64,000 nucleotides of DNA from Halomonas halophila. GTDB taxonomy: Bacteria > Pseudomonadota > Gammaproteobacteria > Pseudomonadales > Halomonadaceae. This document shows, piece by piece, positions 8,633-17,365 of this stretch; position 1 is the stretch's first letter; each line of letters opens with the position of its first letter. A program made the translations under genes and the position numbers. The notes under the pieces were generated by a model. It was not told where the DNA came from and did no database searches. It was given only the letters and a program-made list of their open reading frames with translations. The stretch lies in contig NZ_CP129121.1 in NCBI RefSeq assembly GCF_030406665.1, forward strand, positions 1,984,001-2,048,000, given 5' to 3'.

Positions 8633-8657
8633 GCCCGGGATTCGCCCGGGCTGTTTC
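8633..8657 (+). terminator. Terminator after the TRAP operon
   Basis: GCCCGGG at 8633-8639 pairs with CCCGGGC at 8645-8651 around a 5-base loop, followed by TGTTTCG. The T-tract is short, so termination may be partial. Confidence 0.6.
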
Positions 8658-8684
8658 GTAAGTTACCACCAATCTCATGTCATA

Positions 8685-9428
<744 letters not shown>

Positions 9429-9814
9429 GATGTCCCTGTTTCCGTGTCATCCATTACGGCGAGAGATTTTATCAAACAGCTCAGCAATGTCGGTCTCTGG
9501 TATCGTCCCTCACTTTTCTTCCGACGACGGTGGTTTGGGAACGCCCCCATGACTCGGCCAGCACTACCAACACTACCGGGAGGGCTCCACCGAACTCTCG
9601 TCCCTGCCTTACTGAATCAACTTCGCCCCCAAGCGGCCTGACGCTCGGCACCGAACGATTGCAACAGCAGCCCAAGGACTTGCTTGCCCATGCATCACTC
9701 ACTACGAAGCCGGCAGAGAGTCAAAAAACGACTGGAAACAGACATCAAAGAAAACGGCCGGCAAAAAAACCGACCGTTCAAGTTACCTCTTCCCACCCCT
9801 GATCAACTCACTAT
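9429..9814. other. Intergenic between pilA and DUF2726 gene
   Basis: About 386 bases without a supported gene; short frames here lack motifs and ribosome sites. It contains the pilA terminator at 9747-9779 and, presumably, the promoter of the DUF2726 gene near 9430-9500. Confidence 0.5.
9747..9779 (-). terminator. pilA terminator
   Basis: On the minus strand AACGGTCGG pairs with CCGGCCGTT (one wobble) around a T-rich loop and is followed by TTCTTT. It lies 36 bases past the pilA stop. Confidence 0.65.
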
Positions 9815-10180
9815 TCAGCTACCAACTTTGGGCCCAAGATTCAAAACGATGTCATTCCCCGTACCATCCGTTGAATTTGCTGAAATAGTAATGGTGTCGT
9901 CTGCGTGGGTGATCGTAGAGCCGTACCCTGAACATGCCGCAGTATCATTGATTTCACTATCAAACTCAGTTTGAGTAATTTCGCCAGCCAAGTATGGAGT
10001 CAACATGGCCGAGGCCTGCTGTTTACACGCGCTATCAGCAGCCCTCTGCGTATAATTTTGATATTGCGGTATAGCGATTGCTGACAGAACTCCGATAATC
10101 GCCACGACGATCAGCAGCTCGATCAGGGTAAAGCCGCCCTGAGCGCTCCGAATGCCTCGTTTCATGCCCTGTGTTGCCAT
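9815..10180 (-). CDS. pilA: Type IV pilin, major subunit type
   Basis: The 121-residue prepilin has a short positively charged leader, then the class III cleavage site GG-FTLIELLIVVAIIGVLSA, with Gly16-Phe17 as the PilD cut and Glu at position +5. The hydrophobic helix packs the pilus core. One cysteine pair (SACKQQ and AACSGYG) probably forms a disulfide loop. The globular part is short for a pilin. The ATG at 10180 has GAGGGG 8 bases upstream; ATG 10165 is an alternative giving an 11-residue leader. It is transcribed divergently from pilB-pilC, the usual arrangement, and PilD is coded 25 kb away. Confidence 0.92.
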   Translation of the reverse strand: MATQGMKRGIRSAQGGFTLIELLIVVAIIGVLSAIAIPQYQNYTQRAADSACKQQASAMLTPYLAGEITQTEFDSEINDTAACSGYGSTITHADDTITISANSTDGTGNDIVLNLGPKVGS

Positions 10181-10487
10181 TACCTACACCCCTCGTTCGA
10201 TTCAGGTCACGCGAGCCGGTGCCCGCCTATCGCACGACGACAGCTCGCCGCTTTGGCGCTTACATTAAGTTACGGCCTGCCATCCTGCAAGCTCATCACA
10301 CTCGCACTTCCTAATATATCAGACTTTACTCATTCTTTTTCCTTATACAGGAGACCACGCCCAGGGATGAATGACTGCTGACAGCTATGGTCGCTGACCA
10401 CACGAAACGACTAGAATCGGCTTCAAGCCCTTTCACGATGTCGGCCCGCCGCTCGCCCACGGCGACCAGGCAGTCCCCCGGAGCCTC
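10181..10487. other. Divergent promoter region, pilA / pilB
   Basis: About 307 bases with no gene. It should hold the pilA and pilB promoters. I looked for a sigma-54 type TGGCA-TTGCA pair in front of pilA and found no convincing match. An AT-rich patch lies around 10310-10345. Confidence 0.5.
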
Positions 10488-12272
10488 ATGAACGACTATC
10501 GCCCTCCCGCCACCGAACATCAGACCTCTTCTCAGGAGCCGTCTTCTGGCGCCGGCCGCCCCCGCGGCATGCGCGGACTGGCGCACCGGCTGGTCGCGGA
10601 GGGCCTGCTGGCCGAAGCGGCAGCACAGCGTGCCGAGCAGGAAGCCCGAGATGCCGAGACCTCGCTGCTGGAGCACGTGATCACCACGGGCCTGGTCCAG
10701 GCCCGCTCCGCGACGCTCACCGCCGCCTGGGAATATGGCCTGCCGATCATCGATCTGGATGCGCTGCGACTGGAAAGCCTCCCGGACGCCGCCGACTACC
10801 CCGACAGGCTGCTGCGCAAACTCGGCGTGCTGCCGCTGCATCGCCGAGGGCACCGACTCACGGTGGCGGTGCCCTACCCCAGCACCCTGGCCCAGCTCGA
10901 CGAGCTGCAGTTCGCCACCGGCCTGACGCTGGAAGGCATCCTGGCCCCTGTCGACCAGCTCGGCCCGGTGCTGGAGGCCTATCTGGCGCGCAGCGAATCC
11001 TCGATGCTCGACGAGCTGTCGAACGTCGATGACGCCGTGGGCGAGCTGCAGTTCGACGAGGGCGTCGTCGATGCCAGCGACGAACAGCAGGCAGCGGCGA
11101 CCGCCGGCGACGACGCGCCGATCGTCAAGTTCGTCAACAAGATCCTGCTCGATGCCATCCGCCGGGGCGCCTCGGACATTCACTTCGAGCCCTACGAAAC
11201 CAGTTACCGGGTGCGCTTCCGCATCGACGGCATCCTGCACGACGTGGCCCATCCGCCCTTCGCCATGCGCAGCCGCATCGCCGCGCGCCTCAAGGTGATG
11301 GCCCGGCTGGACATCTCCGAGCGGCGCCTGCCCCAGGATGGCGCCATCAAGCTCAAGGTCTCGTCGAGCCGCTCCATCGACTTCCGCGTCAACTCGCTGC
11401 CCACGGTCTACGGCGAGAAGCTGGTGCTGCGCATCCTCGACCCCGGCTCGGCCCAGATGGGCATCGAACAGCTCGGCTTCACACCCGAGCAGCGCGCCAT
11501 GTACGAAGGCGTGCTGGATCATCCCCAGGGCATGATCCTGGTCACCGGCCCCACCGGCAGCGGCAAGACGGTCACGCTCTACACCGGCATCAACATTCTC
11601 AACGAGATCGAACGCAACATCTGCACCGCCGAGGACCCGGTGGAAATCAAGGTCCCCGGCGTCAACCAGGTCAACGTGCTGCCCAAGATCGGGCTGGACT
11701 TCGCCAGCGCCCTGCGTGCCTTTCTGCGCCAGGACCCGGACGTGGTGATGGTCGGCGAGATCCGCGACCTGGAAACCGCCGAAATCGCGGTCAAGGCGTC
11801 CCAGACCGGGCACCTGGTGCTGTCCACCGTGCATACCAACTCCGCGGCCGAGACCCTGACCCGGCTTGCCAACATGGGCGTGGCACCGTTCAATATCGCC
11901 AGCTCCGTGAGCCTGATCATCGCCCAGCGCCTGGCCCGGCGGCTGTGCCCTGACTGCAAGCAGCCCGCCGACATCCCGCACGAGGCGCTGCTGGCTCAGG
12001 GCTTCAGCGAGGAAGAAGTACAAAGCGCCACCATCTATGAACCGGTGGGATGCCAGCATTGCACCCAGGGCTTCAAGGGCCGGGTCGGCATCTACGAGGT
12101 GGTGCCGATCAGTGAGGCCATGAGCCAGCTGATCATGACCCATGGCAACGCCATGGACTTCGACACCCAGGCACGCGAGGAGGGCCACCCGGACCTCCGT
12201 CGCAGCGGCCTGTTCAAGGTCATGCAGGGCATGACCAGCCTGGCCGAAGTCAACCGGGTCACCAAGGACTAG
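10488..12272 (+). CDS. pilB: Type IV pilus assembly ATPase
   Basis: Hexameric cytoplasmic ATPase that powers pilus extension. The 594-residue protein has an N-terminal GspE/MshE-type domain (about residues 40-190), then the ATPase core with GPTGSGKT (about 354-361), an Asp box, the Walker B region DPDVVMVGEIRDLETAE and the His box TGHLVLSTVHTN. A tetracysteine zinc site (CPDC and CQHC, about residues 487-525) marks the assembly (PilB) rather than retraction (PilT) class. It is followed 27 bases later by pilC, and pilA is divergent. Confidence 0.96.
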   Translation: MNDYRPPATEHQTSSQEPSSGAGRPRGMRGLAHRLVAEGLLAEAAAQRAEQEARDAETSLLEHVITTGLVQARSATLTAAWEYGLPIIDLDALRLESLPDAADYPDRLLRKLGVLPLHRRGHRLTVAVPYPSTLAQLDELQFATGLTLEGILAPVDQLGPVLEAYLARSESSMLDELSNVDDAVGELQFDEGVVDASDEQQAAATAGDDAPIVKFVNKILLDAIRRGASDIHFEPYETSYRVRFRIDGILHDVAHPPFAMRSRIAARLKVMARLDISERRLPQDGAIKLKVSSSRSIDFRVNSLPTVYGEKLVLRILDPGSAQMGIEQLGFTPEQRAMYEGVLDHPQGMILVTGPTGSGKTVTLYTGINILNEIERNICTAEDPVEIKVPGVNQVNVLPKIGLDFASALRAFLRQDPDVVMVGEIRDLETAEIAVKASQTGHLVLSTVHTNSAAETLTRLANMGVAPFNIASSVSLIIAQRLARRLCPDCKQPADIPHEALLAQGFSEEEVQSATIYEPVGCQHCTQGFKGRVGIYEVVPISEAMSQLIMTHGNAMDFDTQAREEGHPDLRRSGLFKVMQGMTSLAEVNRVTKD

Positions 12273-12299
12273 AAACATTCGCAACGCGGGGAACACACC

Positions 12300-13532
12300 A
12301 TGGCAACCGCCAGCCTGAACAAGGCCCAGAAGCTCAAGCTGTATCGCTGGCGCTGGTCCGGCAAGGGGCCCCAGGGGCGCAAGGTCAGCGGCGAGATCAT
12401 CGCCAGGAGCCGCGTCGAGGTCGAGAAGGAACTCTCCGGCCAGAACATCATCGTCAAGACCATCCGCCGCAAGAGCGGCATCGGCAACGGCATGGGCAAG
12501 GTGAAGCCGCGCGACATCATGCTGTTCGCTCGCCAGATGGCCACCATGATCCGCGCCGGCGTGCCGGCCCTGCAGGCCTTCCAGGTGGTCGCCGAGAGCA
12601 TGAAGAAGCCGGCCATGCGCGCCCTGGTGCAGGAGCTGATGAACGAGGTGGCCGCCGGCGCCAGCTTCTCCGAGACACTGAGGCGTCACCCGCTCTACTT
12701 CGACCGGCTGTTCTGCAATCTGGTGGAGGCCGGTGAGCAGTCCGGCTCGCTGGATCGCATGCTCGAACGGGTGGCCACCTACAAGGAAAAGGTGGAATCG
12801 CTCAAGAGTCGGGTAAAGAAGGCGCTGTGGTATCCGGCGGCGGTGGTCACGGTGGGCATCGGCGTCACCGCGATCCTGCTGATCAAGGTGGTGCCGCAGT
12901 TCGAGAGCCTGTTCCACGGCTTCGGCGCCGAACTGCCGGCGATGACGCGCATGACCATCCAGCTCTCCGAACTGGCCCAGCAGTACTGGCCGTGGGCGCT
13001 GGGTGCGGTAGTCGCGGCCATCGTCCTGATCCGTGCCGGCATCAAGCGCTCCGAGGCCTTCGCCTACCGCATGCATGCCCTGGCGCTGCGCATCCCGGTG
13101 ATCGGCGACATCCTCGACAAGTCCTGCGTGGCCCGCTACTCACGCACCCTGGCCACCACCTTCGGCGCCGGGGTGCCGCTGGTGGAGGCGCTGCAGACCG
13201 CTGCCGGCGCCTCCGGCAACAAGGTCTACGAGCGCGCGGTGGAGCAGATCCGCGACGACGTCGCCACCGGCCAGCAGCTGCACTTCGCCATGCGCCTGAC
13301 CGAGCAGTTCCCGCCGCTGGCGGTGCAGATGGTCGGCATCGGCGAGGAAGCCGGCGCCCTGGACGCCATGCTCAACCGGGTGGCGGACTACTACGAGGAA
13401 GAGGTCGACAACAAGGTCGACGCCCTCACCTCGCTGCTCGAACCGTTCATCATCGTGGTGCTGGGCGTGCTGGTGGGCGGCCTGGTGATCTCGATGTACC
13501 TGCCGATCTTCGAGCTTGGCAGCGTGATCTAA
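12300..13532 (+). CDS. pilC: Type IV pilus inner-membrane platform protein
   Basis: The 410-residue protein carries two GspF/T2SSF repeats, each starting with an FARQMATMI-type or YSRTLATTFGAGVPLVEAL-type segment and followed by long hydrophobic helices (about residues 180-200, 225-245 and 380-405). It forms the membrane platform that couples PilB rotation to pilin insertion. The start at 12300 has GGGGAAC upstream. It ends at a bidirectional terminator shared with the convergent psrA. pilD does not follow directly; it lies at 35.1 kb. Confidence 0.95.
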   Translation: MATASLNKAQKLKLYRWRWSGKGPQGRKVSGEIIARSRVEVEKELSGQNIIVKTIRRKSGIGNGMGKVKPRDIMLFARQMATMIRAGVPALQAFQVVAESMKKPAMRALVQELMNEVAAGASFSETLRRHPLYFDRLFCNLVEAGEQSGSLDRMLERVATYKEKVESLKSRVKKALWYPAAVVTVGIGVTAILLIKVVPQFESLFHGFGAELPAMTRMTIQLSELAQQYWPWALGAVVAAIVLIRAGIKRSEAFAYRMHALALRIPVIGDILDKSCVARYSRTLATTFGAGVPLVEALQTAAGASGNKVYERAVEQIRDDVATGQQLHFAMRLTEQFPPLAVQMVGIGEEAGALDAMLNRVADYYEEEVDNKVDALTSLLEPFIIVVLGVLVGGLVISMYLPIFELGSVI

Positions 13533-13564
13533 CACAACGCCCATTCCCTGCCCAGAACGACAAA

Positions 13565-13591
13565 CGCCCCAAGGCTCTTGGCCTCGGGGCG
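13565..13591. terminator. Bidirectional hairpin between pilC and psrA
   Basis: CGCCCC-AGGC pairs with GCCT-CGGGGCG around a short loop between the convergent pilC and psrA genes. T-tracts are weak on both sides. Confidence 0.55.
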
Positions 13592-13622
13592 CTTCCTTGT
13601 CCGGATGACGACTGTCGGGCGT

Positions 13623-14282
13623 TTACACGACGGACTGCTCGACGGGCAATGGCGCCTGCATGGCCGCCACCACCACCGGCCGCAGCTTCTGCACCAGCTC
13701 GTGAACGGAGACCCGCTCGCCGTAGTCGTGCTCGGCGATGTCGCGCAGTGCATCCAGGCCGGACAGCGTGAAGATCACCGAGCCGAGGATGAAGTGCAGC
13801 CGCCAGAAGCGTTCTGCGTCGGGCAGCTCCGGCGTGGCCAGCCGTACCAGCTCGATGAACCGATTGAAGGCGTCACCGTACTGCGACTGGATATAGCCGC
13901 GCAGATGCCCCTGGGCCTGGCTGTAGGCCAATCCCAGCAGACGCATGAATACCTTCAGGCTGTCGCGCTCGGCCGGCACCTCGAGCACCGTGCGAGCCAT
14001 GGTCTCCAGCAGCTCCTCGAGCGGAATCCGGCTGCCATCACGAGCGTGCCGCGCCTCGAGCTCGTCCAGCGCACGATGGAAGCGTTCGGTAAAAGGGTCC
14101 AGGTAGCGGGCGAACACCGCCTGAATCAGCGACTTCTTGGAACCGAAGTGATAGTTGACCGCGGCCAGGTTCACCTTGGCCTTGCTGGTGATGTTGCGCA
14201 ACGAGGTCTCGGCAAAGCCGCGCTCGGCGAACAACACCTCGGCGGTATCGAGAATGCGAGTGACGGTATCGGGCTGGGCCAT
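13623..14282 (-). CDS. psrA: TetR-family regulator, PsrA-type
   Basis: The 219-residue protein has an N-terminal TetR HTH (about residues 7-55, ILDTAEVLFAERGFAETSLR then AAVNYHFGSKKSLIQAVFAR) and an all-helical ligand domain. PsrA of pseudomonads binds long-chain fatty acids, represses fatty-acid oxidation genes and itself, and sits next to lexA, exactly as here. A perfect GAAAC-N4-GTTTC palindrome lies 37 bases upstream of its start at 14319-14332, matching the PsrA box I recall from Pseudomonas. This supports both the name and autoregulation. The function in fatty-acid control is inferred from the family. Confidence 0.85.
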   Translation of the reverse strand: MAQPDTVTRILDTAEVLFAERGFAETSLRNITSKAKVNLAAVNYHFGSKKSLIQAVFARYLDPFTERFHRALDELEARHARDGSRIPLEELLETMARTVLEVPAERDSLKVFMRLLGLAYSQAQGHLRGYIQSQYGDAFNRFIELVRLATPELPDAERFWRLHFILGSVIFTLSGLDALRDIAEHDYGERVSVHELVQKLRPVVVAAMQAPLPVEQSVV

Positions 14283-14318
14283 CGAGTCGATCCGGTATTA
14301 TGTGGTCTCAGGCGTGAG

Positions 14319-14332
14319 GAAACGCATGTTTC
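14319..14332. promoter_or_regulatory. PsrA operator
   Basis: GAAACGCATGTTTC is a perfect 14-bp palindrome of the G/CAAAC-N2-4-GTTTG/C type, placed just upstream of psrA and on the lexA-facing side. It probably mediates autorepression relieved by long-chain fatty acids. Confidence 0.7.
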
Positions 14333-14459
14333 AAACTGTCCATGTTCCATGAGAGTGCAGCGCCAAGGGCCTCGAGGTCAACCGTCATACGCTTGATACG
14401 CATCGGGCCGGCGGCGGCATGGCGAGCCAGCGCCCACGCCAGCGCGGCATCACGAGACT

Positions 14460-14496
14460 TTTACTGGATGAATGGCCATGCTGTATACTTGATCAA
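14460..14496 (+). promoter_or_regulatory. lexA promoter with SOS-like box
   Basis: CTGTATACTTGATCAA (14481-14496) fits the CTG-N10-CAG LexA box with one change in the last base of the conserved triplet. It overlaps a good -10, TATACT (14484-14489), with a weak -35 TTTACT at 14460. A LexA site over the -10 would give autorepression. The ATG lies about 30 bases downstream. Confidence 0.6.
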
Positions 14497-14526
14497 TAAT
14501 CGCATTCCATCCGCTCCGGAGGCCGC

Positions 14527-15189
14527 ATGACTCGCCCCCTCACGTCACGCCAGCAGAACGTCTATGACTTTATCGTCAAGACCATGAACGAGCTGGGCTA
14601 TCCGCCGACCCGAGCGGAGATCTCACGCGCCCTGGGCTTCAAGTCGCCCAATGCCGCCGAGGAACACCTGCGCGCCCTGGAGCGCAAGGGTGTCATCCGT
14701 GTCATCCGTGGCACCTCCCGCGGCATTCGCCTGCCGGCCCAGGAAGCCGAGGTCACGGAGGGCGCTGCGGGTGAGGAGCCGAGCCAGAGCCAGGGTCTGC
14801 CGATCATCGGTGAGGTCGCCGCCGGCAGCCCGATCCTGGCCGCCGAGCACATCGACCGCTACTGCCCGCTACCCCCGGAATACTTCACCCCGAAGGCCGA
14901 CTACCTGCTGCGGGTGCGCGGCCTGTCGATGAAGGATGTGGGCATCATGGAAGGCGACCTGCTTGCCGTGCATCGTACGGAGCGCATCCGCGACGGCCAG
15001 ATCGTGGTCGCACGCCTGGAAGACGAAGTGACGGTCAAGCGCTTCCACCGCCAGGGCCACAAGGTGCGTCTCGAGGCGGAGAATACCGACTTCGATCCCA
15101 TCGAGGTCGACCTGCGCCATGACGCCTTCGAGATCGAGGGCATCGGTGTAGGGGTCATCCGCGGCGGCAACGGCCAGGCTTTAGGTTAG
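14527..15189 (+). CDS. lexA: LexA SOS repressor
   Basis: Represses DNA-damage genes and cleaves itself when stimulated by RecA filaments. The 220-residue protein has an N-terminal winged HTH (TSRQQNVYDFIVKTMNELGY, PPTRAEISRALGFKSPNAAEEHL), a linker, the cleavage site Ala99-Gly100 in GEVAAGSPI, and the serine-lysine protease dyad Ser134 (GLSMKD) and Lys171 (TVKRF). The ATG follows a strong GGAGG. The stop codon TAG is built from a target-site TA plus the first G of the inserted IS element, so the protein is intact although the gene was hit. The linker is slightly longer than in E. coli. Confidence 0.97.
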   Translation: MTRPLTSRQQNVYDFIVKTMNELGYPPTRAEISRALGFKSPNAAEEHLRALERKGVIRVIRGTSRGIRLPAQEAEVTEGAAGEEPSQSQGLPIIGEVAAGSPILAAEHIDRYCPLPPEYFTPKADYLLRVRGLSMKDVGIMEGDLLAVHRTERIRDGQIVVARLEDEVTVKRFHRQGHKVRLEAENTDFDPIEVDLRHDAFEIEGIGVGVIRGGNGQALG

Positions 15190-16100
15190 GCTTTGTCCGA
15201 AAAGTCGGATTTGCTAATGTGTCCCATGCTGCAGCTGCATAGGTGACCCATGGCAGGACGCTACGAGATCTCCGACAATGGCTGGGCCCTCATTGAAGAC
15301 ATCGTCTCGCCGCCGCAGAGGTCAGGCCGTCCCCGTCGCGATGACCGCCAGGTGTTGAACGGCATCTTCTGGATCCTCTGCTCGGGCGCTAAGTGGCGTG
15401 ATCTGCCAGAGCGCTACGGCCCTTGGAAGACCGTTTATGACCGTTTCCGTCAGTGGCGCGATGATGGCACCTTCGAGGCCATTCTGGCGCGCCTCCAACT
15501 TCGCTTGCGAGAGGATGGCCTGATGGATCTGGACACCTGGATGATCGATTCGACATCAATCCGCGCCACCCGGGCCGCCTCTGGAGGCGGCAAAAAGGGG
15601 GACAGGTAGAGCCCGTAGACCATGCCCTGGGACGGAGTCGCGGCGGCCTGACGACCAAGATCCATATGGTCTGTGACCGTCATGGTTGGCCGCTGACCTT
15701 CACGCTGTCGCCGGGGCAGGATTCGGATACGCGGCACTTCATTCCCACCCTGGAGGAGGTGCAACTGCCTGGAACCAAGGGCAGACCTCGTAAGCGTTGC
15801 CGCTTCATCGTGGCGGACAAGGGCTACGATAGCGACCCGCTTCGCCGCTACTGCGGCCGGCATCGCATGAAGCCGATCATTGCCCGGCGCAAGATGAAGC
15901 GAAAACCGCGCCCTGGCGCTCCGAGGGGCTTTGACAAGCCCCGATATCGGGAGCGAAACATCATTGAGCGCTGCTTCGGTTGGATCAAAGAGCTACGCCG
16001 GGTCTGCACCCGTTACGACAAGTTGGCCAGCAGCTTCCGGGCGATGGTATGCCTGGCCTGCATAGACCGTTGTTTGCGTGCAGACTTTTCAGACAGAACC
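15189..16100 (+). mobile_element. IS5-family element (IS427-like), 912 bp, with TA target duplication
   Basis: Terminal inverted repeats GGCTTTGTCCGAAAAGTCGG (15189-15208) and the complement of 16081-16100 agree at 16 of 20 positions. A TA dinucleotide flanks both ends (15187-15188 and 16101-16102). Two overlapping transposase frames lie inside. Rejoining the flanks restores GGT TAG GCA, so the insertion went between TA and G of the lexA stop codon. Confidence 0.9.
15250..15609 (+). CDS. IS5-family transposase, first frame (orfA)
   Basis: The 119-residue product has the IS5/IS427 N-terminus (YEISDNGWALIEDIVSP), the WRDLPERYGPWKTVYDRFRQW motif and the first catalytic Asp in WMIDSTSIRAT. It ends shortly after an A5G5 run at about 15593-15602. 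A -1 slip there joins it to the second frame, reading GQVEPVDHALGRSRGGLTTK, as in functional two-frame IS427-type elements. The start ATG follows the left inverted repeat by about 40 bases. Confidence 0.88.
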   Translation: MAGRYEISDNGWALIEDIVSPPQRSGRPRRDDRQVLNGIFWILCSGAKWRDLPERYGPWKTVYDRFRQWRDDGTFEAILARLQLRLREDGLMDLDTWMIDSTSIRATRAASGGGKKGDR

Positions 16101-16103
16101 TAG
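15666..16103 (+). CDS. IS5-family transposase, second frame (orfB)
   Basis: This frame holds the rest of the DDE catalytic domain: the second Asp in FIVADKGYDSD, then the KPRYRERNIIERCFGWIKEL stretch with the catalytic Glu and the RYDKLASSFRAMVCLACI tail. Translation probably enters from orfA by a -1 frameshift at the A5G5 run; the open frame without a start extends up to about 15600. The right inverted repeat overlaps the 3' end of the gene, and the stop codon itself uses the target-site TA. The element looks intact. Confidence 0.85.
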   Translation: MVCDRHGWPLTFTLSPGQDSDTRHFIPTLEEVQLPGTKGRPRKRCRFIVADKGYDSDPLRRYCGRHRMKPIIARRKMKRKPRPGAPRGFDKPRYRERNIIERCFGWIKELRRVCTRYDKLASSFRAMVCLACIDRCLRADFSDRT

Positions 16104-16223
16104 GCACTTCCCGAGCTTGTCCATACGGCGTTAAAGCTCTCCTCGGTATGCTCATTGAACGGCTCGTCAACTCCGCATCCTCGTCGAGCTTTGCCTTGCG
16201 ACCCACAAGGATGTGGGAAGTGC
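16104..16223. repeat. 120-bp nested inverted-repeat element
   Basis: GCACTTCCC (16104-16112) and GGGAAGTGC (16215-16223) bracket a segment with further complementary pairs inside (CTTGT with ACAAG, AAAGCTC with GAGCTTT). The order of pairs is nested, so the segment could fold as one long imperfect hairpin. It begins right after the lexA stop in the pre-insertion sequence. A second hairpin GGCCCGT/ACGGGCC follows at about 16227-16245. No coding content is evident. Confidence 0.55.
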
Positions 16224-16293
16224 GTTGGCCCGTAGGGAACGGGCCTAGCCCTGGACTGCGCTCAGAAAGCGTTCTAGTGATGAGGTAAAAGCT

Positions 16294-17343
16294 TTGACGC
16301 GCAAGATCCTGCACGCCGACTGCGACTGCTTCTACGCCGCCGTCGAGATGCGCGACGACCCGAGCCTGCGCGATATTCCCATCGCTATCGGCCGCTCGCG
16401 CGAACATCGCGGGGTCATCGCCACCTGCAACTATCCGGCCCGGGCCTTCGGCATCCATTCGGCGATGCCCACGGCCCAGGCCCTGAGACTCTGCCCTCAC
16501 CTCACCCTGCTGCCGGGCGACTTCGACAAGTACCGCGAGGTCTCCCGGCAGATTCAGGCCGTGTTCTATGAGCTCACGCCGCTGGTCGAGCCGCTGTCGC
16601 TGGACGAAGCCTATCTGGACGTCACCGACGTCGAGGGCTTCCAGGGCAGCGCCACCTGGATGGCCCAGTGGATCAAGCAGGAGTGCCTGACGCGCACCGG
16701 CATCACCGTCTCGGTGGGTGCCGCTCCGTCCAAGTTCCTGGCCAAGGTGGCCAGTGACTGGGAGAAACCGGACGGGCTGACGGTGATTCCGCCGAACCGT
16801 GTCGAGGCCTTCGTGGCGAGCCTGCCCGTCGGCAAGCTGCACGGGGTAGGACCCGCCACCCGGGCCCGCCTGGAGGCGCTGGACGTGGCCACCTGCGCGG
16901 ACCTGCGCCGCCTGCCGCGGGAACGGCTGCTGGAGGAGTTCGGCAAGTTCGGCCAGCGGCTGTTCGAGCTGGCCAGAGGTATCGACGAGCGTCCGGTCAA
17001 GGTGGAGCGGGAGCGGAAATCGATCAGCGTGGAGACCACCTTCGACCGCGACCTGCCAGACCTGCCGAGCGCCCAGGAGGCGCTGGCACCGCTGTGCGAC
17101 AAGCTGGCCCTGCGGGTGGCTCGCCACGGGGAGCCGGCGATCGCCGGGCTGTTCGTGAAGGTGCGCTTCGATGACTTCAGCCTGACCACCCTGGAGAGCC
17201 GCGGCCAGGCCATCGACCGCGACAGCTATCATCGCCTGCTGGAACAGGCCTGGGCCCGGGCCTCGCGCCCGGTGCGACTGCTGGGCGTGGGCGTCAGGCT
17301 ACAGCCCGAGGCCGCCCGCCAGCAGCTGACGCTGGCGTTTTAG
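16294..17343 (+). CDS. dinB: DNA polymerase IV (Y-family)
   Basis: Error-prone translesion polymerase. The 349-residue protein has the Y-family motifs HADCDCFYAAVEMRDD (metal site), ATCNYPARAFGIHSAMPTAQAL, SLDEAYLDVT (catalytic Asp-Glu) and ISVETTFDRDL in the little-finger region. The extreme C-terminus QLTLAF fits the beta-clamp binding motif. The start is TTG at 16294, preceded by GAGG. No SOS box was seen in front of it; before the IS insertion it lay about 190 bases behind lexA on the same strand, so it may have been co-transcribed. Confidence 0.95.
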   Translation: MTRKILHADCDCFYAAVEMRDDPSLRDIPIAIGRSREHRGVIATCNYPARAFGIHSAMPTAQALRLCPHLTLLPGDFDKYREVSRQIQAVFYELTPLVEPLSLDEAYLDVTDVEGFQGSATWMAQWIKQECLTRTGITVSVGAAPSKFLAKVASDWEKPDGLTVIPPNRVEAFVASLPVGKLHGVGPATRARLEALDVATCADLRRLPRERLLEEFGKFGQRLFELARGIDERPVKVERERKSISVETTFDRDLPDLPSAQEALAPLCDKLALRVARHGEPAIAGLFVKVRFDDFSLTTLESRGQAIDRDSYHRLLEQAWARASRPVRLLGVGVRLQPEAARQQLTLAF

Positions 17344-17365
17344 TCCAGAGCCATGGGTCAGCCTT

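Noticed and set aside
10181..10330. Sigma-54 promoter in front of pilA
   Set aside because: TGGCA and TTGCA words occur but not in the required order and spacing.
10326..13076. 916-residue minus-strand open frame opposite pilB and pilC
   Set aside because: It is a shadow of the pilB and pilC coding sequence with low-complexity His/Asp/Gly-rich content.
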